Source: Yunchengibacter salinarum
GTDB taxonomy: Bacteria; Pseudomonadota; Alphaproteobacteria; Sphingomonadales; Kordiimonadaceae
Length of the DNA stretch: 64,000 bases
Direction of reading: 5' to 3'
NCBI RefSeq assembly: GCF_037658235.1
Contig: NZ_JBBJLN010000005.1
Location: forward strand, 1 to 64,000
Shown: positions 26,125 to 34,408 of the stretch, piece by piece
Numbering within the stretch: position 1 is the first letter of the stretch
Layout of the letters: each line of letters begins with the position of its first letter
Made by a program: the position numbers and the translations under genes
The notes under the pieces: model-generated
The model's database searches: none
Seen by the model: only the letters and a program-made list of their open reading frames with translations
Told to the model about the DNA's origin: nothing

Positions 26125-26946
26125 ATGCGCTTTCTGTTTCTAGGGGATCTGATGGGCCGCACCGGCCGCACCGCTGCCATGGAGGCCATACCCGACCTGA
26201 AAGATCGCCTGAAACTGGATGCCGTGGTTGTGAACGGCGAAAACGCCGCCGCTGGCTTTGGCCTGACGGGCAAGATCGCCGCCCAGCTTTTCGAGGCGGG
26301 CGTGGATATCATCAGCGGCGGCAACCACACCTTCGACCAGCGCGGCGAGATTACCGGCCTGCTGGAAAGTGAGCCGCGCGTGCTGCGCCCGGTCAATTAT
26401 CCCCCCGGCACGCCGGGGCGCGGTTTTCACATGATGGATGCCGGGCGCGGACGCTCCCTGCTGGTGATCAACGCCATGGGCCGGGTGTTCATGGACCCGA
26501 TGGACTGCCCCTTCCGGGCGGTGGATGAGGTGCTGGGCAAGCACCGCCTCGGCCATAAGGCAAGCGCCATATTGATCGATTTTCACGGGGATGCCACATC
26601 CGAGAAGATGGCCATGGGCCACCATGCGGATGGCCGCGCCACGCTGGTGGTGGGCACCCACAGCCATATTCCCACGGCAGATGCCCAGATTCTGCCCGGC
26701 GGCACCGCCTATCAGACCGATGCGGGCATGTGCGGCGATTATGACAGCGTGATCGGGATGCAGAAGGAAGAGCCGCTCAGCCGCTTTCGCACCAAGCTGA
26801 ACCGGGGCCGCTTCGAACCCGCCAAGGGGGAGGCCACGGTGTGCGGCGTGTTCGTGGAATCGGACGACCGCACCGGCCTTGCCAAACGCATCGAGCCCGT
26901 GCGCATCGGCCCCCGGCTCGCCAATACGGTGCCGACGCTGGACTGA
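26125..26946 (+). CDS. TIGR00282 (YmdB-type) metallophosphoesterase
   Basis: Calcineurin-like phosphoesterase of 273 residues, probably a cyclic-nucleotide phosphodiesterase by similarity to YmdB. Motifs: F-L-G-D-L-M-G-R-T-G-R at the N-terminus, V-N-G-E-N-A-A-A-G-F-G, S-G-G-N-H-T-F-D-Q and T-H-S-H-I-P-T-A-D. The metal ligands (D, N, H, H) are all present. It is normally followed by yebC in alphaproteobacteria; here it converges with tolB 26 bases away instead. Confidence 0.9.
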   Translation: MRFLFLGDLMGRTGRTAAMEAIPDLKDRLKLDAVVVNGENAAAGFGLTGKIAAQLFEAGVDIISGGNHTFDQRGEITGLLESEPRVLRPVNYPPGTPGRGFHMMDAGRGRSLLVINAMGRVFMDPMDCPFRAVDEVLGKHRLGHKASAILIDFHGDATSEKMAMGHHADGRATLVVGTHSHIPTADAQILPGGTAYQTDAGMCGDYDSVIGMQKEEPLSRFRTKLNRGRFEPAKGEATVCGVFVESDDRTGLAKRIEPVRIGPRLANTVPTLD

Positions 26947-26972
26947 CCGGCCAATGACCCGACGACGACGCC

Positions 26973-28337
26973 CTATTTCCGTTTCAGCGGCAGGGGCGGG
27001 GACCAGGCCGGGTCGCTGGCGTCAAAGGGGGTCTGGATCTTGCGCTCATTATAGCCGGTCAGGTCCACGGACCACAGGGACGTGCCGCCCCCCTGCCCGG
27101 AATTGTCATAGGGCGTGGTGCGGAAGAACATCAACACCCGGCCATTGGGGGACCATGTGGGGCCTTCGTCCTGATAGCTGTCGGTGAGCAGGCGTTCGCC
27201 CGTGCCGTCCGGTTCCATCACGCCGATGCGGAACTTGCCGTCGCCGATCTTGGTGAAGGCCACCAGATCCCCGCGCGGCGACCAGACCGGCGTGGCATAG
27301 CGCCCGTCGCCAAAGGAAATGCGCTCAATGTTCTCGCCGTCCGCATCCATCACATAAAGCTGCTGGCTGCCGCCCCGGTCGGAGTTGAAAACGATCCGAT
27401 CCCCCGTGGGCGCATAGGATGGCGAGGTATCGATGCCCGGATCGCTCGTCAGCCGCGTCACCTCACGGGTGCGCAGGTCCATCACGTAAATGTCCGAATT
27501 GCCGTCTTCCGCCAGCGACATGATCACCTTGTTGCCATCCGGCGAAAAGCGCGGGGCGAAGGTCATGTTGGGGAAATCGCCCAGCACCTCGAACTTGTTG
27601 TTCATGATGTTGAACAGATAAACGCGCGGCTTGTCGTTATAATAGCTGAGATAGGTGATTTCCTGCCGGCTGGGGGAAAAGCGCGGGGTCAGCACCAGAT
27701 AGCTGCCATCGGTCAGGAACTGCTGATTGGCGCCGTCCTGATCCATGATGGCCAGTCGTTTCTGACGGTCACGGGGGTCGCCCTGTTCCGCGATATAGAC
27801 GATGCGGGTGTCGAAATAACCCTCTTCCCCGGTCAGGCGGGTATAGATGCGGTCGGAAATCACATGGGCAATGCGCCGCCAGTTGCCGGGCGGAGTGGTG
27901 TAGCTCATCCCTTCAAGCTGGTTTTCGCCCAGCACGTCCCACAGCCGGAAGGTCACACGCAGATTGCCACCCGGCAGCAATTCCAGCCGCCCGGCCACCA
28001 GCCCCTGCACACCCAGCGGCCGCCAGGCGGCGGCGAAATTGGGTCGGCTCGGCTCGGCGGAAATTTCCTCGATAAAGGCATTCTGGTCGATGGCCCGAAA
28101 AAGCGCCGTGGATTCCAGATTGTTCGTGATCACATCGGTGATGCTGCCGCCGATCTCGGACAGGCTGCCGGTGCTGGTCTCCCCCGGCTCAACAGGTCGG
28201 AAATCGGGAATGGCCAGAGGCACCGGCTCCACATTGCCGCGCGTCACATCCACCTTGAGCTGGGCATGTGCGGGCACGGAAAGCACCGCCGCCGCCAGTA
28301 TAATCGCCAAACCCAATCGGAAAGCCATTTGCATCAT
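26973..28337 (-). CDS. tolB: Tol-Pal system protein TolB
   Basis: Periplasmic beta-propeller of the Tol-Pal envelope complex. The 454-residue protein has a signal peptide (hydrophobic stretch ending A-H-A-Q) and an N-terminal domain. It then has repeated blades, such as P-R-F-S-P-D-G-N-K-V-I-M-S and P-T-G-D-R-I-V-F-N-S-D-R-G-G. The start could be the ATG at 28337 or the third one at 28328, which has AGGG at better spacing. Downstream, pal is missing and a convergent TIGR00282 gene follows. Confidence 0.94.
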   Translation of the reverse strand: MMQMAFRLGLAIILAAAVLSVPAHAQLKVDVTRGNVEPVPLAIPDFRPVEPGETSTGSLSEIGGSITDVITNNLESTALFRAIDQNAFIEEISAEPSRPNFAAAWRPLGVQGLVAGRLELLPGGNLRVTFRLWDVLGENQLEGMSYTTPPGNWRRIAHVISDRIYTRLTGEEGYFDTRIVYIAEQGDPRDRQKRLAIMDQDGANQQFLTDGSYLVLTPRFSPSRQEITYLSYYNDKPRVYLFNIMNNKFEVLGDFPNMTFAPRFSPDGNKVIMSLAEDGNSDIYVMDLRTREVTRLTSDPGIDTSPSYAPTGDRIVFNSDRGGSQQLYVMDADGENIERISFGDGRYATPVWSPRGDLVAFTKIGDGKFRIGVMEPDGTGERLLTDSYQDEGPTWSPNGRVLMFFRTTPYDNSGQGGGTSLWSVDLTGYNERKIQTPFDASDPAWSPPLPLKRK

Positions 28338-28432
28338 CCCTGTCTTTTCTCGCGCCCCGTCCGGGGGCTCTCTCCGTGGCCGATATTGGCCCTGTCCAAC
28401 CCGTGGCGGCCCACCGAGCCGCCTTACCTAAC

Positions 28433-28494
28433 TGGTGAACCGTCAGGTTCCACCTTACGCATGTGGTGAACCGTCAGGTTCCATCTTACGCATG
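28433..28494. repeat. Two tandem copies of a 31-bp repeat between tolA and tolB
   Basis: Unit 1 (28433-28463) and unit 2 (28464-28494) are identical except for one base (CACC versus CATC). A further three bases of a third unit follow. The repeats are non-coding and lie in the middle of an operon. Confidence 0.9.
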
Positions 28495-28496
28495 TG

Positions 28497-28517
28497 GCGG
28501 GACTTTATGTCCCGCCA
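28497..28517 (-). other. Perfect hairpin spanning the tolA stop codon
   Basis: GGCGGGAC and GTCCCGCC (8-bp arms, five-base loop) flank the tolA TAA at 28505-28507. No T-run follows, so it is more likely a processing or stability element than a terminator. Confidence 0.6.
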
Positions 28518-29407
28518 AACTCTTCCCCCGTAAAGACAAAATCAATGAAACGCTGGCCGCTGGCAATATAATCCGTTGCCTCGTCGTAAGGTTCGCACAT
28601 CAGCACGGCGCGGCGGGCGCTTTCGGCAAAGGTGCGGTAAAAGCCATCATCCATGTTCTGCGTTTCCACGAAAGCCGGGGGCCGCGCCAAACTGCCATCG
28701 GGCTTCAGCCAGATCCGCACGGTCACCGCCATGTCGTCCACATTCTTGGCGCCGCCGGGAAAGTTCCAGCATTCCTCCAGCTTGGCCGACAGCGCATCCC
28801 GCAGGCTCGCCGTGGCAATGCGGCCCCGCAACTGGTCCAGAAAAGGGCTTTGATCCTTTTTCTCCTGCGGCTGCGCCGCCTGTTCCCTGTCTTCATCCGT
28901 GGGCCGGGTGCGCGACTGCTCTTCCTTGATGGACTTGTCGATCAGCGCACTGATCCGATCCGCGCGAATGCGGCTCGGCGGGCGCGGCTTCATGGCCGGG
29001 CTTACCGAATTGCGCAACCGGGTGCGTGCCGTCACCTCCGGCTTTGGTTCGGGGGCCGGAGCCTTTTGCGCCTTCGGTTCAGGCCTGGCATCGGGCAGCG
29101 GCATACTGTCCGCGCTCTCGGCACTGGGGGCCGGTGCCGGGGCGGGGCTGGACTTTTGCGGGGACGGCGCGGGTTTGGGCTTGCTGGCCTCCTCCGTCGG
29201 CTCGCTGTCCGGCTCCGGCGCGGACGCGGTCTCCGGCTCCGTCACGCGGGTCTGGTCGGCGATCTTCACATAATCCACCGCGATGGGGGGCGGCGGGGGC
29301 GGGCGCTGAACGCCCAGATGCGGCAGCCCCACCGCCGCCAGGGCCGCCACACCCACATGCAGCGACAGGGAAATCACCAGGCCCTTGTTGATCCGCCACT
29401 CAGCCAT
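28505..29407 (-). CDS. tolA: TolA-like cell envelope protein
   Basis: Inner-membrane anchored link of the Tol system. The 300-residue protein has an N-terminal transmembrane helix (about residues 10-30), and a Pro/Ala/Lys/Glu-rich periplasmic segment (about 35-175). The C-terminal domain has L-S-A-K-L-E-E-C-W-N-F-P-G-G and V-R-I-W-L-K-P-D-G-S-L, typical of TolA domain III. It starts three bases after the tolR stop. Confidence 0.88.
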   Translation of the reverse strand: MAEWRINKGLVISLSLHVGVAALAAVGLPHLGVQRPPPPPPIAVDYVKIADQTRVTEPETASAPEPDSEPTEEASKPKPAPSPQKSSPAPAPAPSAESADSMPLPDARPEPKAQKAPAPEPKPEVTARTRLRNSVSPAMKPRPPSRIRADRISALIDKSIKEEQSRTRPTDEDREQAAQPQEKKDQSPFLDQLRGRIATASLRDALSAKLEECWNFPGGAKNVDDMAVTVRIWLKPDGSLARPPAFVETQNMDDGFYRTFAESARRAVLMCEPYDEATDYIASGQRFIDFVFTGEEFGGT

Positions 29408-29410
29408 GCC

Positions 29411-29842
29411 TCAGGGTCGCTCCGCCACCAGGGCCACCCTTGTGAAGCCCGCGCCATTGATCGCCCCGATCACCCGCATGACCCGGCCATAATCCAGCCC
29501 TTCATCCCCGCGCACATAGATGCGCAGATCCCGGCGCGTGCCGGCAATGGCTTTCAGGCGGGGCACGAGTTCCTTCATGGCAATGCGAGTTTCGCCAAGG
29601 AATATGGCCCCTTTTTGATCAATGCTCACTTCCAGCGGCTTGTCATCCTGCGGCAGATTGGGCGCATCCGCCTTGGGCAGGTTCACATTGACCCCGGCGG
29701 TCAGCATCGGCGCGGTGACCATGAACACCACCAGCAGCACCAACATCACATCCACAAAGGGGGTGACATTGATTTCCGCCAGCGGGCGATAACGGCCCCG
29801 CCGCCGCCCGTTCTGTTGGCCGCCCGGCATCTGCATGGCCAT
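29411..29842 (-). CDS. tolR: Tol-Pal system protein TolR
   Basis: ExbD/TolR-type subunit of the proton-driven TolQR motor. The 143-residue protein has E-I-N-V-T-P-F-V-D-V-M-L-V-L-L-V-V-F-M-V at the membrane helix, with the proton-channel Asp in F-V-D-V-M. The C-terminal periplasmic domain has Y-V-R-G-D-E-G-L-D-Y-G-R-V. The start overlaps the tolQ stop by one base (TGATG). Confidence 0.94.
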   Translation of the reverse strand: MAMQMPGGQQNGRRRGRYRPLAEINVTPFVDVMLVLLVVFMVTAPMLTAGVNVNLPKADAPNLPQDDKPLEVSIDQKGAIFLGETRIAMKELVPRLKAIAGTRRDLRIYVRGDEGLDYGRVMRVIGAINGAGFTRVALVAERP

Positions 29843-30570
29843 CAGGCGGCCTCCCGGTCGTCCATCTGGCGGGAAATCAGGGCGGCGAACTCGTCCGAGA
29901 AGCCTTCCAGGCGCCCGGCATAGCGATCCAGATCACCGGAAAGCTTGTTATAGGCCACCACGGCGGGAATTGCCGCCACCAGCCCCAGCGCTGTGGCCAG
30001 CAGGGCTTCGGCAATGCCCGGCGCCACCGTGGCCAGCGAGGTATCGGATGCCATGGCGATGGACTTGAAGCTGTTCATGATGCCCCAGACGGTCCCGAAC
30101 AGCCCCACAAAAGGCGCCGCCGAGCCAATGGTGGCCAGAATCCCCACCTGGCCTTCCATATGGCCCATTTCCCGCGCCTGGGTGACCATCATCACACGCA
30201 GGATGCGGTCCTTGATGGACAGCTTGTCCAGGGACCGGCCCTTGGAGCCCCCGACACTGCGCTTCCATTCCCGCATGGCGGCCACGAATACCGCCGCCAG
30301 TGGATGGCCGGGCGCAGCGCGCAACTCGCCGTAAAGGTCGTCCAGCGACTGGCCGGACCAGAACAGGTCCTCGAACCCGTCGGCGCGGTTGCGGGCGCGC
30401 CGCAGCCGCGAGGCGGTGTTGAAGATGATCGCCCAGCTCCACACGCTGGCCGCCACCAGAAGCAGCATCACCGTTTGCACCACCAGGTCGGCATTGGCGA
30501 ACATGCCCAGGATGGAAAAATCCACCGAGGCATTGCCGCCAAGTTCGGCCACTTCTACCGTTTCATCCAT
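29842..30570 (-). CDS. tolQ: Tol-Pal system protein TolQ
   Basis: Membrane motor subunit of the Tol-Pal system. The 242-residue protein has three membrane helices; P-F-V-G-L-F-G-T-V-W-G-I-M-N-S-F is the diagnostic second-helix region and A-L-L-A-T-A-L-G-L-V-A-A-I-P-A the third. The first helix is preceded by the short periplasmic N-terminus. It lies 21 bases after ybgC and overlaps tolR by one base. Confidence 0.95.
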   Translation of the reverse strand: MDETVEVAELGGNASVDFSILGMFANADLVVQTVMLLLVAASVWSWAIIFNTASRLRRARNRADGFEDLFWSGQSLDDLYGELRAAPGHPLAAVFVAAMREWKRSVGGSKGRSLDKLSIKDRILRVMMVTQAREMGHMEGQVGILATIGSAAPFVGLFGTVWGIMNSFKSIAMASDTSLATVAPGIAEALLATALGLVAAIPAVVAYNKLSGDLDRYAGRLEGFSDEFAALISRQMDDREAA

Positions 30571-30591
30571 GCTCTGTCTGCTCCGCTTGTC

Positions 30592-31080
30592 TCAAAGGGG
30601 AAGGTGCCCGGCCTTGATGGCATCCTCGTGCCAGCCCTGCCAGACAGCCCTGTGATCATCCCGCCAGCGCCGGGGGCGGCCATCCGCACCGATCACGGCG
30701 GCGGTCACCGGCCCGTCGGCCAGCCGCTCGCCGTCCCGGTCTATCCATTGAAAAACCTCCACCGCGGCGGCGCGCACGCGGGTCACCATGCAGCCCCCGA
30801 TCAGCACATCGCCCACCGTGGCCTGCCGGTGATAGGTGACCTTCAGATCCCGCACCACATAGGTAAACGGCCCGCCATCCGCTTCCGGCAACTTGAACAG
30901 CGCCGCCACATCCACCGGCGTGCCGCGCAGACTTTCCGTGCGCACCCGTTCGAAAAAGCTCACATAGCGGCCATGATAGACCATGCCGCCCACGTCCGTA
31001 TCTTCGTAATAAACACGGATGGGGAAGCGAAAACAGCCTTCATGCCACTGGCCGGTGGCGGGTTCCATCACTGTCGCCAA
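30592..31080 (-). CDS. ybgC: Tol-Pal associated acyl-CoA thioesterase
   Basis: Hotdog-fold thioesterase, usually first in the tol operon. The 162-residue protein has Y-Y-E-D-T-D-V-G-G-M-V-Y-H-G-R-Y, whose Asp is the catalytic residue. Codon 1 is TTG at 31080 with GAGGAG seven bases upstream; the ATG at 31068 is an alternative with poorer spacing. It lies 25 bases downstream of ruvB. Confidence 0.92.
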   Translation of the reverse strand: MATVMEPATGQWHEGCFRFPIRVYYEDTDVGGMVYHGRYVSFFERVRTESLRGTPVDVAALFKLPEADGGPFTYVVRDLKVTYHRQATVGDVLIGGCMVTRVRAAAVEVFQWIDRDGERLADGPVTAAVIGADGRPRRWRDDHRAVWQGWHEDAIKAGHLPL

Positions 31081-31105
31081 GGGTTGCTCCTCACTCTTTC
31101 GGCGC

Positions 31106-32149
31106 TCAGCGCCGGTCCAGAAAACTGATCTGTCCGTCTTCCTGTCCTTTGGGCGGGGTCAGACCAAGATGCTTCCACCCCTGCGGTGACAGTATCCGGC
31201 CACGCGGTGTGCGCTGAACCAGCCCCACCTGCATCAGATAGGGTTCGATGATGTCCTCGATCGCATCGCGCGGCTCGCTCAGGGCCGCCGCCAGCGTTTC
31301 GATGCCCACCGGGCCGCCGCCATAGGTCTCGCCGATGCAGCCCAGATAGCGACGGTCCATGATATCAAGGCCAAGTTTGTCAACTTGAAGGCGGGTCAGC
31401 GCCCGATCCGCAGCCGCCGCGTCCACCGGGCCGGCGCCGTCCGCCTCGGCAAAATCCCTGACCCGGCGCAGCAGCCGCCCGGCGATACGCGGTGTCCCGC
31501 GGGAACGGGCCGCCACTTCCCGCGCGCCGTCGGGGCTGAGCGCGAAATCCAGCAGGTCGGCGCCGCGCGTGACCACTTCCGTCAGTTCCGCCGGGCTGTA
31601 GAAATCCAGCCGGGTAGGGATGCCGAACCGGTCCCTGAGCGGCTTGGTGATCAGGCCCGACCGCGTGGTGGCGCCCACCAGTGTGAACGGCGGCAGATCG
31701 ATTCTGACCGAACGGGCCGCGGGCCCCTCGCCGATAATAAGGTCAAGCTGAAAATCCTCCATCGCCGGATAAAGCACTTCCTCAACATTGGGATTCAGGC
31801 GGTGGATTTCGTCGATGAACAGCACGTCATGGGCCTGTAAATTGGTCAGCAGAGCCGCCAGATCCCCCGCCTTGGCGATCACCGGGCCGGACGTGGCCCG
31901 GAAGTTCACGCCCAGTTCGCGGGCGACGATCTGGGCCAGCGTGGTCTTGCCAAGACCCGGCGGGCCATGGAACAGCACATGGTCCATCGCCTCGCCGCGA
32001 CCCCGCGCCGCATCGATGAACACGCGCAGATTTTCCCGCGCCTGCGCCTGGCCGATAAATTCCGCCAGCCGCTGCGGGCGCAGGCTCGCCTCCGGCACGT
32101 CACCGGGGGCGGCGTCGCCGCTGACCAGTCTGTCCTGCTCGTCCGTCAT
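31106..32149 (-). CDS. ruvB: Holliday junction branch-migration ATPase RuvB
   Basis: Hexameric AAA+ motor that drives branch migration with RuvA. The 347-residue protein has Walker A G-P-P-G-L-G-K-T-T-L-A, Walker B I-D-E-I-H-R-L, sensor and C-terminal winged-helix region with R-T-P-R-G-R-I-L-S. It is the third gene of the ruvC-ruvA-ruvB group, separated from ruvA by 67 bases. Confidence 0.97.
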   Translation of the reverse strand: MTDEQDRLVSGDAAPGDVPEASLRPQRLAEFIGQAQARENLRVFIDAARGRGEAMDHVLFHGPPGLGKTTLAQIVARELGVNFRATSGPVIAKAGDLAALLTNLQAHDVLFIDEIHRLNPNVEEVLYPAMEDFQLDLIIGEGPAARSVRIDLPPFTLVGATTRSGLITKPLRDRFGIPTRLDFYSPAELTEVVTRGADLLDFALSPDGAREVAARSRGTPRIAGRLLRRVRDFAEADGAGPVDAAAADRALTRLQVDKLGLDIMDRRYLGCIGETYGGGPVGIETLAAALSEPRDAIEDIIEPYLMQVGLVQRTPRGRILSPQGWKHLGLTPPKGQEDGQISFLDRR

Positions 32150-32216
32150 GGCAATCCTGCCTTATCCACTCTGGTCGACACCGCGCCGCCGACCTGCGCC
32201 GCATCATCGCCCCGCA

Positions 32217-32840
32217 TCAACCCGGCGACAACGACTTCAATGCGATGGGCAGCACCGTGGCCACCTCCGCGCCGTCACCCAGTTCCCGCACCGCCTTGAC
32301 AGCGGCCCCATGGGCCTCGCCGGGTTTGTATCCCAGATTGACCAGGGCGGAGGTCACATCCTCCGCCACGCCACCAGCAACGGCGCCCCCGGCACCCGCC
32401 TGGCCCGCCTGCAACCCGGCATGGCCGGTGGCGGCGATGCCGGCCACCTTGTCCTTCAATTCATTGACGATCCGCCCGGCCAGCTTCGGCCCCACACCAT
32501 TGGCACGGGCCACCGACGCCTTGTCCTGCGCCGCAATCGCATTGTGCAGATCCCCCGGCGACAGCACACTCTGAATGGCCAGCGCCACCCGTGCCCCCAC
32601 CCCCTGCACGGAGGTCAGCAGACGGAACATGTCCCGGTCCTGCCGGTCGGTGAAGCCGTACAACAGAAAGGCATCCTCCCGCACCACGGTTTCCAAGAAC
32701 AGGCGGGTGGCTTCCCCCGCACCGGGCAGATTGGCCAGCGTGCGGCTGGAGGCATGTACCAGATAGCCCACGCCGCCCACGTCCACGACCACGCTGTCCG
32801 TGTCCACGCTGTCCACCAGGCCGGTCAGCTTGGCAATCAT
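32217..32840 (-). CDS. ruvA: Holliday junction DNA-binding protein RuvA
   Basis: Tetrameric protein that binds four-way junctions and loads RuvB. The 207-residue protein begins M-I-A-K-L-T-G-L-V-D and has the helix-hairpin-helix regions L-L-T-S-V-Q-G-V-G-A-R and A-R-A-N-G-V-G-P-K-L-A-G-R. The C-terminal domain III contacts RuvB. It overlaps the ruvC stop by four bases (ATGA). Confidence 0.96.
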   Translation of the reverse strand: MIAKLTGLVDSVDTDSVVVDVGGVGYLVHASSRTLANLPGAGEATRLFLETVVREDAFLLYGFTDRQDRDMFRLLTSVQGVGARVALAIQSVLSPGDLHNAIAAQDKASVARANGVGPKLAGRIVNELKDKVAGIAATGHAGLQAGQAGAGGAVAGGVAEDVTSALVNLGYKPGEAHGAAVKAVRELGDGAEVATVLPIALKSLSPG

Positions 32841-33334
32841 GCGCTCTTCCCCGCCAGAGTCTGGGCGGCGGACCTGTTATGGGCGTGGGCGATGGCCACG
32901 GCCAGCGCGTCCGCCGCATCCGCCCCGTTGATGACAACGCCCGGCAACAGAACCCGGACCATGTGCGCCACCTGATCCTTGTCCGCATGGCCCACACCCA
33001 CCACAGTCTTTTTCACATGATTGGGGGTGTATTCCGCCACCGGCAGACCCGCGGCGGCGGGCACCAGAAGGGCGATGCCCCGCGCCTGGCCCAGTTTCAG
33101 GGTGGATGTGGGGTTCTTGTTGACGAAGGTTTCCTCCACCGCGCAGGAGGCGGGCTGCCAGTCCGCGATCACTGCCGCCAGGCCATCATGCAGGGCCACC
33201 AGCCGGTTTGCCAGGCTGTCCGAAGCGCTCGATGCAATCACACCATTGGCCACATGGCTCAGCCGTGACCCGCTGGCCTCCACGATGCCCCAGCCGGTTC
33301 GCTGCAAACCGGGATCGAGCCCCATCAGCCGCAT
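32837..33334 (-). CDS. ruvC: Holliday junction resolvase RuvC
   Basis: Endonuclease that resolves Holliday junctions. Four acidic catalytic residues are visible: D in M-G-L-D-P-G, E in V-E-E-T-F-V-N-K-N-P, and two D in A-D-A-A-D-A-L. Length 165. I chose the ATG at 33334 (M-R-L-M-G-L-D-P-G); an upstream extension to 33391 is not typical. It heads the ruvCAB unit. Confidence 0.95.
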   Translation of the reverse strand: MRLMGLDPGLQRTGWGIVEASGSRLSHVANGVIASSASDSLANRLVALHDGLAAVIADWQPASCAVEETFVNKNPTSTLKLGQARGIALLVPAAAGLPVAEYTPNHVKKTVVGVGHADKDQVAHMVRVLLPGVVINGADAADALAVAIAHAHNRSAAQTLAGKSA

Positions 33335-33415
33335 CAGTCTTGTGTCCTTCCCCCGGTCAGCCAGTCCGAAAAGCCCGGCCATTACGGGCATGTGCCGGCG
33401 CGCCTGAACCGCCGA

Positions 33416-34171
33416 TCAGTCCTGGCTCAGTTCCGCCATCACGGCATCCGGTATATCGTAATTGCCATAGACGGTCTGCACATCGTCATTGTCTTCCAGC
33501 GCTTCGATCAGCCGCAGCACCTTGCCCGCATCGTCAGCGGTTTCCAGCATGGGCGGTTCCTTCGGCTTGAAGATCAGCTTGGCGCTTTCCGGGTCTTCAC
33601 CCAACTGATCACGCAGCGCGGCCACCACATCGTGCAGGTCTTCCGCATCGGTGTAAATGGCATGGCTGTCATCGTCGGAATCCACTTCCTGCGCGCCGGC
33701 CTCCAGCGCGGCTTCGAACATGGCCTCCCCATCCGCCACGCTGGCGGGAAAAGTGATCTCCCCCACCAGATCGAACATGAAGCTGACAGAACCACTTTCA
33801 CCCAGATTGCCGCCATATTTGGAAAACAGCGAACGCACATCCGCCGCCGTGCGGTTGCGATTGTCCGTCAGCGCCTCCACGATCAGACCAACGCCGCCGG
33901 AGGCATAGCCCTCATAGCGCATTTCCTCATATTCGTCGGCGTCATTGCCGCTGGCCTTGTCGATCGCCCGCTGGATATTGTCCTTCGGCATACTCTGGGA
34001 CTTGGCATTGGAAATGGCCAGCCTGAGGCGCGGATTCTTCTCCGGGTCCGGGTCGCCCATCTTGGCCGCCACGGTGATTTCCTTGGACAGCTTGGAAAAC
34101 AGCTTGGAACGCTTGGCGTCCTGCGCCCCCTTGCGGTGCATGATGTTCTTGAATTTGGAATGACCCGCCAT
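33416..34171 (-). CDS. yebC: YebC/PmpR family regulatory/translation factor
   Basis: Conserved protein of 251 residues. YebC-family proteins act as transcriptional regulators or help ribosomes through proline-rich stretches. The start M-A-G-H-S-K-F-K-N-I-M-H-R-K-G-A-Q-D and the internal M-P-K-D-N-I-Q-R-A-I are diagnostic. It lies upstream of ruvC, the usual order. Confidence 0.95.
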   Translation of the reverse strand: MAGHSKFKNIMHRKGAQDAKRSKLFSKLSKEITVAAKMGDPDPEKNPRLRLAISNAKSQSMPKDNIQRAIDKASGNDADEYEEMRYEGYASGGVGLIVEALTDNRNRTAADVRSLFSKYGGNLGESGSVSFMFDLVGEITFPASVADGEAMFEAALEAGAQEVDSDDDSHAIYTDAEDLHDVVAALRDQLGEDPESAKLIFKPKEPPMLETADDAGKVLRLIEALEDNDDVQTVYGNYDIPDAVMAELSQD

Positions 34172-34408
34172 GTCTTGCCTCTATCCTGCTTTTTCTCTGC
34201 CATGAAAGGACTGAATCTAACGATCGCGCCCGAAAGACCCCGAAAGGCCCCCGAAAGACCCATGGCCGGGCGCGAAGTGGCCTTTGTTTAGCAAATTTGC
34301 CGCGTGATGACAGGATAAAGTTGACCGGGCCTGCAAAGAACGTGGGGAAACAACGCCGTCCAGGCCGTAACCGCAGGCCCTGAGGATAGGGATCGCCGAC
34401 GACCGATC

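Noticed and set aside
28433..28494. Possible CRISPR array
   Set aside because: Only two units in direct tandem with no spacer between; no cas genes in the window.
34327..34380. GGGCCTGC/GCAGGCCC inverted repeat with a 38-base loop upstream of yebC
   Set aside because: The loop is too long and there is no T-run or known structure; could be chance in GC-rich DNA.
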